From the NCBI GenBank assembly GCA_023410535.1, contig JAEYPR010000030.1:1-64000 (forward strand): DNA of 64,000 nucleotides. The letters run 5' to 3'. The notes beneath the pieces are model-generated. The model searched no databases, was not told the DNA's origin, and saw only the letters and a program-made list of their open reading frames with translations. Shown here piece by piece: positions 59,876 through 64,000 of the stretch. The translations under genes and the position numbers were made by a program. Origin of the DNA: Bacillota bacterium (GTDB taxonomy: Bacteria; Bacillota; UBA4882; UBA8346). Each line of letters starts with the position of its first letter. Within the stretch, counting starts at the first letter, position 1.

Positions 59876-60580
59876 ATGGCCACCATTTATTTAGGAATCT
59901 CCGGATTTTCCTATCCGGAATGGTTAGGGACGTTTTATCCGACCGACTTACCGGCTGCCGCGATGCTCTCCTTTTACGCGGCCCGCTTTCCAACGGTCGA
60001 ACTGAACAATTCGTTCTACCGCTTACCGACCCCGGCCATGATCGACCGTTGGCGGGAAACGGTCCCGGACGGCTTCAAATTCAGCGTCAAAGCCCGCCGG
60101 ACCATTACCGCCGGGACCACCAACCAACAGGAATTGCTGGAGAAGTTCGCCACGTTGCTGTTACCGCTGGGGCCAAAATTGGGTCCGGTTTTGTTTCAAT
60201 TCCCGGTCAACGCCGAACTGGCCCAACTCGAAACGTTCGAGGCCGCCCTGCGTGCGACGCCCTACGCCGCCACCCTCCGGCCGATCATTGAGGTGCGTAA
60301 CCCCAAACTCTGGGGCGCCCCCCTGTTTGAATGGAGTGTCGCTCACGGGCTGGCACTGTGTTTCAATGATCGTTTCGCGCTCCCGGAAACCTGGCCGGAA
60401 CCGCACAACGGGCTCGCTTATCTCCGGTTGCGCAACGGCCCCTATTCCCCGGCGCAAATTGCCAAATGGGCCGCTCAATTCGGGTTTTGGCGGAACCAGG
60501 GGGTTGATTGTTACGTTTATTTACGACATGAGCAATCAGCTCCCGAACTTGCCCAACTTTTTTTTGAACAATTACGGTAG
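59876..60580 (+). CDS. DUF72 domain protein (YecE-type)
   Basis: 234 aa. IYLGISGFSYPEWLGTFYP, TVELNNSFYRLP, FKFSVKARRTIT and FQFPVN are the family blocks, and the ending with GLAYLRLRNG and YVYLRHE fits the TIM-barrel DUF72 family. Function unknown across the family. No strong SD is seen before the ATG. Single gene divergent from the holin-like gene. Confidence 0.93.
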   Translation: MATIYLGISGFSYPEWLGTFYPTDLPAAAMLSFYAARFPTVELNNSFYRLPTPAMIDRWRETVPDGFKFSVKARRTITAGTTNQQELLEKFATLLLPLGPKLGPVLFQFPVNAELAQLETFEAALRATPYAATLRPIIEVRNPKLWGAPLFEWSVAHGLALCFNDRFALPETWPEPHNGLAYLRLRNGPYSPAQIAKWAAQFGFWRNQGVDCYVYLRHEQSAPELAQLFFEQLR

Positions 60581-60774
60581 TCAAAACGTTTATTAAAGAG
60601 TCGTCCCCGGCCAAGATTCCTTTCGAAGCAGCGCTTGATATTTATTAAATTGTAATTAAGAATCCGGGGATTTTGTTCGATAATTAGAAATGGTAATCTT
60701 GGCTCCATTCGAGGTTGCTTTGAACATTGTCTCAAAGCACACTCCCATCATGTTTTGCAAAGGAGACTGTCCCG

Positions 60775-61593
60775 GTGAAACCCAAATTTGCTTACTTACT
60801 TTTACTCTTGGTAATCCTGGCGTTTTCGCCCCTGAACACATTGGCCGATCCCGCTCCGCCCGCCGTTACCGCCAAAGCCGCCGTTCTCTTGGATGCCATT
60901 TCCGGAAAGATTATGTACGCTAAAAACGCCGAAATCGCGATGGCTCCCGCCAGCACTACCAAAATCATGACCGCGATTCTCGCAATTGAAAACGGCAACC
61001 TTCGCAAAACCGTCTGCATCCCCCGGGAAGCGGTCGGCATCGAAGGAACATCGATGAATCTCATCACTGGCGAACAACTGACCATGGAAGATTTGCTCTA
61101 TGGCTTAATGCTCGTCTCCGGCAATGACGCCGCGATTGCCATTGCCAGCATCATCGCCGGGAGCGAGGAACGGTTCGCCCGGATGATGACCAATAAGGCC
61201 CGCGTGCTTGGGCTGACCAACACGAATTATAAAAACCCCAACGGACTCCCGGCGATCAACCATTATTCAACTGCCCGGGATCTGGCTTACCTGACCAAAT
61301 ATGCTATGCGCAATCCAACGTTTGCCCGGATCGTCCGGACCAAAATGAAGACCGTCCCCGGCCCGAAGCCCAATGAACCGCTGGTCTTGTACAACCATAA
61401 TAAACTGCTCTGGCGTTATCCTTATACCATTGGGGTCAAAACCGGTTACACCTTGACCGCCGGCGGCTGTCTCGTCTCCTCCGCCCAAAAGAACGGCGTG
61501 ACTTTAATCAGCGTCGTCTTGAAATCCAATGCCATTTATGACGACAGCATCAAACTGTTCGACTATGGCTTCAAATTGAAAAAAGCGATGTAG
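60775..61593 (+). CDS. dacF: D-alanyl-D-alanine carboxypeptidase (DacF/PBP5-type)
   Basis: 272 aa from the GTG at 60775 (AAAGGAG upstream). Signal peptide (about 1-25), SxxK motif S60-TTK63, SGN in LVSGNDAAIA and KTG in GVKTGYTLTAGG. It ends soon after the catalytic domain, without the C-terminal beta domain and amphipathic anchor of full PBP5/DacF. It trims D-Ala from peptidoglycan stem peptides; a spore cortex or vegetative role cannot be told apart. Confidence 0.95.
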   Translation: MKPKFAYLLLLLVILAFSPLNTLADPAPPAVTAKAAVLLDAISGKIMYAKNAEIAMAPASTTKIMTAILAIENGNLRKTVCIPREAVGIEGTSMNLITGEQLTMEDLLYGLMLVSGNDAAIAIASIIAGSEERFARMMTNKARVLGLTNTNYKNPNGLPAINHYSTARDLAYLTKYAMRNPTFARIVRTKMKTVPGPKPNEPLVLYNHNKLLWRYPYTIGVKTGYTLTAGGCLVSSAQKNGVTLISVVLKSNAIYDDSIKLFDYGFKLKKAM

Positions 61594-61626
61594 GATGATC
61601 TTTCGGAACCTCCATCAGAAAAAACC

Positions 61627-61655
61627 AGACCGGTCGATTTGACCGGTCTTTTTTT
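61627..61655 (+). terminator. Terminator of the dacF-like gene
   Basis: A 9-bp stem AGACCGGTC/GACCGGTCT (61627-61635 with 61641-61649), loop GATTT, then TTTTTT. Confidence 0.95.
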
Positions 61656-61854
61656 GTCAATTGCCGGGACCATTCGCGCTGTTTTGGGTGTTGGACCGTT
61701 CAACATGTAGCGTGACCTCGGTTATACTACTGTCCCGATTTCGATGAAATACCAATCGCCTCGTTCCCCTTGCCCGGGATTTTTAATATTTTATTACCAA
61801 AGGGAATCAAGACCCCGGTACCAACCGGTCTTTTGATACGAAGGAGGGCATGTT

Positions 61855-62088
61855 ATGAGTCATCGCGGTTGCTACTGCGTAAAATATGAAGACCCTTGCC
61901 GGAAGAAAGAAAAGGAATGCAAAAAGAAGAAGAAATGCAAATGCAAGGAAAAATGCAAGTGCAAGTGCAAATGCCGCAAACCCGATCCGTGCGGCAGAGG
62001 GAATGCTTTCAGAGGCGAGGAACTCGCTTTTCTTATCTTTTTAGTTTTAATTCTCTTAATTATCTCCACGACAACTTTTGTCGTTTAA
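61855..62088 (+). CDS. Lys/Cys-rich small protein with C-terminal membrane segment
   Basis: 77 aa. Residues about 15-42 alternate Lys and Cys (KCKCKEKCKCKCKCRK), and a C-terminal hydrophobic stretch ELAFLIFLVLILLIIST follows GEE. The tail resembles YjcZ/small sporulation membrane proteins, and Cys/Lys-rich low-complexity proteins are common in spore coats. SD AAGGAGGG is strong. It may bind metal or form disulfide cross-links on the spore; that is inference. Single gene with its own terminator. Confidence 0.75.
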   Translation: MSHRGCYCVKYEDPCRKKEKECKKKKKCKCKEKCKCKCKCRKPDPCGRGNAFRGEELAFLIFLVLILLIISTTTFVV

Positions 62089-62145
62089 AAGCGCAACCGA
62101 TCAACCAAAGCAAGGGATCTGCTGTTAAGTCCATAATAAAACCAC

Positions 62146-62177
62146 CACCCGGCAGGAGAACCCGCCGGGTGTTTTTT
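62146..62177. terminator. Bidirectional terminator
   Basis: Stem CACCCGGC/GCCGGGTG (62146-62153 with 62164-62171), 10-nt loop, then TTTTTT on the plus strand; GGTTTTATT on the minus strand also serves the convergent gene. Confidence 0.88.
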
Positions 62178-62184
62178 GTGACGA

Positions 62185-62859
62185 TCAAATCGGATTGGAC
62201 TGCAATTGTTTGCGGCTACGATATTCGGTCAGATCGACCAGGTTGTTGGGATAGGCCAGGCTCTCCTCCGCAATCCGGTAAGCGCCGACCCGCGACAGCG
62301 TGCCAATCACTTCATGGATGGCTTTTTGAACCTTTTTGTAATCCGCTTTGGCCCAAGCCTCCAACACCGGAATAAAACCCCGGTCCCCGGTGGCCTCGAT
62401 CTTCGCCAAAAGTAGCAGAATCATCGAACGGTCCCGATCTTTCAAGGTATATACCTGTTCAAATAAGCCGCTTTTTGACTCGCGCTCCAAGATCTCCAGC
62501 AGTTCGTCGGTATAAGTATCTTTCTCAATGGCCCAACCCCGTTCGGTATAGGCCAACAACGGCAAACGATAATCGTATTCCAACTTCAAGTAACCATTGA
62601 TAATTGCCCAGTCCACTTTGGCTGTGATGACATCAATGGACAAAGCGCGATAAAAACCGTAGACCGGACTTTGGTCCAACCCCAACTCCAACAGTTTCTT
62701 CTCTCGGGAACCCTTGAGGACTTTGGCCAGCATCGCCCGGCCGCCGCGCATGATTAAGTTATCCGCGCCGCGTAAAATCGCCCGGACTTCTTCATATGGT
62801 AAGTCGGTAATCCCTTTCGGGTCCAGGGTCACATTTACCTGATTGACTCGCTTACCCAT
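62185..62859 (-). CDS. Stand-alone RQC-domain DNA-binding protein (RQC-minor type)
   Basis: 224 aa from the ATG at 62859 (AGGGGA upstream). Residues about 40-110 (MLAKVLKGSREKKLLELGLDQSPVYGFY...VDWAIINGYLKLEYDYRLPLLAYTERG) match the RQC winged helix that follows the helicase core in RecQ, but there is no helicase here. A helical C-terminal half (LEILERESKSGLF onward) follows. RQC domains bind DNA junctions or ends. Role not known; a DNA structure-binding repair or regulatory factor is likely. Confidence 0.82.
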   Translation of the reverse strand: MGKRVNQVNVTLDPKGITDLPYEEVRAILRGADNLIMRGGRAMLAKVLKGSREKKLLELGLDQSPVYGFYRALSIDVITAKVDWAIINGYLKLEYDYRLPLLAYTERGWAIEKDTYTDELLEILERESKSGLFEQVYTLKDRDRSMILLLLAKIEATGDRGFIPVLEAWAKADYKKVQKAIHEVIGTLSRVGAYRIAEESLAYPNNLVDLTEYRSRKQLQSNPI

Positions 62860-63083
62860 GTTTCCCCTATCCTTTACCATTTTAGTAACCGTTTTGGCGG
62901 TTCTATTTTTTTATTCGCTATCTTTTAGCCGACTCCTTCTGAAAGCCGGCGCGATCTTTTCCCTCGAAAAATAAAATAGATTTATCCCATTTTAGCTTTA
63001 CTTTTCATGAAAAATTTCTCCCGCTTTTTTCACTCATTTTGAAAAATTTCCAGCCCGGCAGGAATACCCGGCACCTCAGCGAA

Positions 63084-63107
63084 TATAATTAAATACTTTT
63101 TAAAAGT
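63084..63107. promoter_or_regulatory. -10 box and palindrome upstream of the ROK gene
   Basis: TATAAT at 63084-63089 (no good -35 seen) followed by the palindrome ACTTTTTAAAAGT at 63095-63107 and a half repeat TTTAAAAGT. The palindrome is placed over the transcription start, as expected for an autorepressor site. Confidence 0.45.
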
Positions 63108-63136
63108 TTATTTAAAAGTCAAAGGATGAACTCATT

Positions 63137-64000
63137 TTGCGCAAAGCGATTAACCAGGAACGCATGCGTTCCCTCAATAAACACCAAATCTTCGCCGTGG
63201 TGAAACAAGCCGGCCCGGTCTCGAAAAAGGCCATTGCCGATACCTTGGGAATCAGCTTGACGACGGTTTCCACCTTCATCAACGAGTTACTCGACGAGGA
63301 GAAACTGGTCCCGTGCGGAACCTCCAAATCGACCGGGGGCCGCAAATCGGAGGTCTTCACCCTCAATCCCAACGCCCGATACGTGATCGGAGTCGATATC
63401 CAGGTCGACCGCTTAGTCAGCGTGATCCTGAACTTCACCGGCGATCCGCTTTATACGAAGACCACCCTGTTGACCGAGACCGACGAATGGTATGTCGCCG
63501 CTCTGTTGAAGGAACAAATCGCCCATTGCGTCGACCAGGCGGACATCCCCCCGGGCAAACTGGGGGCGATCGGCATCGGCGTACCCGGAATCGTCGATCC
63601 CGGGAGTTCCCTGATTGAGTTCGCTCCCAATCTCGGTTGGCGTTCGGTCAACCTCGCCGCGATGCTGGCCCTCGAACTGCCGCTGGTGATCGAAAACGAG
63701 GCCAACGCCGCCGTGCTCGGCGAGAAAACGTACGGTTTAGGCCGTGTCCATTCCAATATCGCTTTCATCTCCATCGGCAGCGGCATCGGCACCGGTTTAG
63801 TCCTGAACAATGCGCTCTACCGGGGTTTTGCCAACAACTCCGGTGAATTCGGCCATATGACCGTGGTCCCCGACGGCCTGCCCTGCCGTTGCGGCAACCG
63901 GGGCTGTTGGGAGGTTTACGCTTCCGACGACGCCGCCTTGAAACGGTTCCGCGAACAAACCGGCACGCCGCTCGTCGATTTTGACGCCCTGCTTCAACTG
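63137..64000 (+). CDS. ROK family transcriptional regulator (C-terminus beyond window)
   Basis: 288 codons visible, frame open at the right edge. N-terminal winged helix (AVVKQAGPVSKKAIADTLGISLTTVSTFINELL, about 18-50), then the ROK sugar-kinase-like fold with YVIGVDIQVDRLV, GIGVPGIVDP, ENEANAAVLGEK and the zinc site C250-R-C252-GNRG-C257. This is the NagC/XylR type of sugar-responsive repressor. Start TTG at 63137 with AAAGGA upstream. A palindrome in its promoter suggests autoregulation. Confidence 0.93.
   Translation, partial: MRKAINQERMRSLNKHQIFAVVKQAGPVSKKAIADTLGISLTTVSTFINELLDEEKLVPCGTSKSTGGRKSEVFTLNPNARYVIGVDIQVDRLVSVILNFTGDPLYTKTTLLTETDEWYVAALLKEQIAHCVDQADIPPGKLGAIGIGVPGIVDPGSSLIEFAPNLGWRSVNLAAMLALELPLVIENEANAAVLGEKTYGLGRVHSNIAFISIGSGIGTGLVLNNALYRGFANNSGEFGHMTVVPDGLPCRCGNRGCWEVYASDDAALKRFREQTGTPLVDFDALLQL

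Overview
The window (moderate GC, no rRNA or tRNA genes seen) looks like chromosomal DNA of a diderm, endospore-forming member of the Firmicutes (Bacillota). Spore-former signs are a YyaC (DUF1256) protein, two CotF-type coat proteins, a LysM/SleB cortex hydrolase, a DacF-like carboxypeptidase and a Lys/Cys-rich small protein. Outer-membrane signs are an intact LpxC with all catalytic residues, a secreted protein ending in the aromatic signature of an outer-membrane beta-barrel, a GT9 (heptosyltransferase-type) glycosyltransferase, and an FtsEX / EnvC / CtpA / YibQ-type set. The phylum and the diderm state are inferences from gene content. Start codons are often TTG or GTG, chosen here by Shine-Dalgarno (SD) position.

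Layout. 0-5 kb (minus): secreted Ig/carboxypeptidase-like protein (cut by the edge), lipoprotein, YbhN-type membrane protein, GT9, VanW protein. 5-10.6 kb: yyaC, multi-sugar ABC ATPase, outer-membrane barrel, two coat proteins, HAD phosphatase. 10.7-15.4 kb: four related secreted proteins in two duplicated pairs, then an unknown secreted protein. 15.5-18.2 kb: eukaryote-type HisA behind uvrC. 18.6-22.5 kb (plus): BASS transporter, then an operon of a small protein, lpxC and a histidine kinase. 22.5-24.5 kb: two flavodoxin-fold reductases divergent from a TetR regulator with two clear operators. 24.6-29.4 kb: uvrB-uvrA. 29.8-35.8 kb (minus): ftsE-ftsX, terminator, envC-like, ctpA, yibQ-like. 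36-39.9 kb: Hfq-like protein, small membrane protein, KDPG aldolase, zinc-ribbon protein, SPFH protein. 40-43.7 kb (plus): four genes bracketed by inverted copies of a structured element. 44.3-49 kb: soluble chemoreceptor, murI, cheD, rmuC. 49-55.7 kb: class A PBP, REC-HDOD regulator, unknown protein, SleB-like hydrolase, CAT-like acyltransferase. 55.7-59.8 kb (minus): signal peptidase I, nfnB/nfnA, holin-like protein. 59.9-64 kb: DUF72, dacF-like, Lys/Cys-rich protein, RQC-domain protein, ROK regulator cut by the right edge.

Most genes are housekeeping or envelope genes. The unexplained structure is in the intergenic DNA: (i) three degenerate tandem arrays with an exact 21-bp period and a shared ATTCCGG core (5.9, 31.3 and 54.7 kb); (ii) a dispersed element of about 160-180 bp with a conserved 60-bp head (29.6 and 56.4 kb); (iii) a hairpin element with a GTAGTCGTCC head (39.9 and 43.7 kb, remnant at 48.9 kb); and (iv) a perfect 12-bp inverted repeat at the promoter of the lpxC operon.
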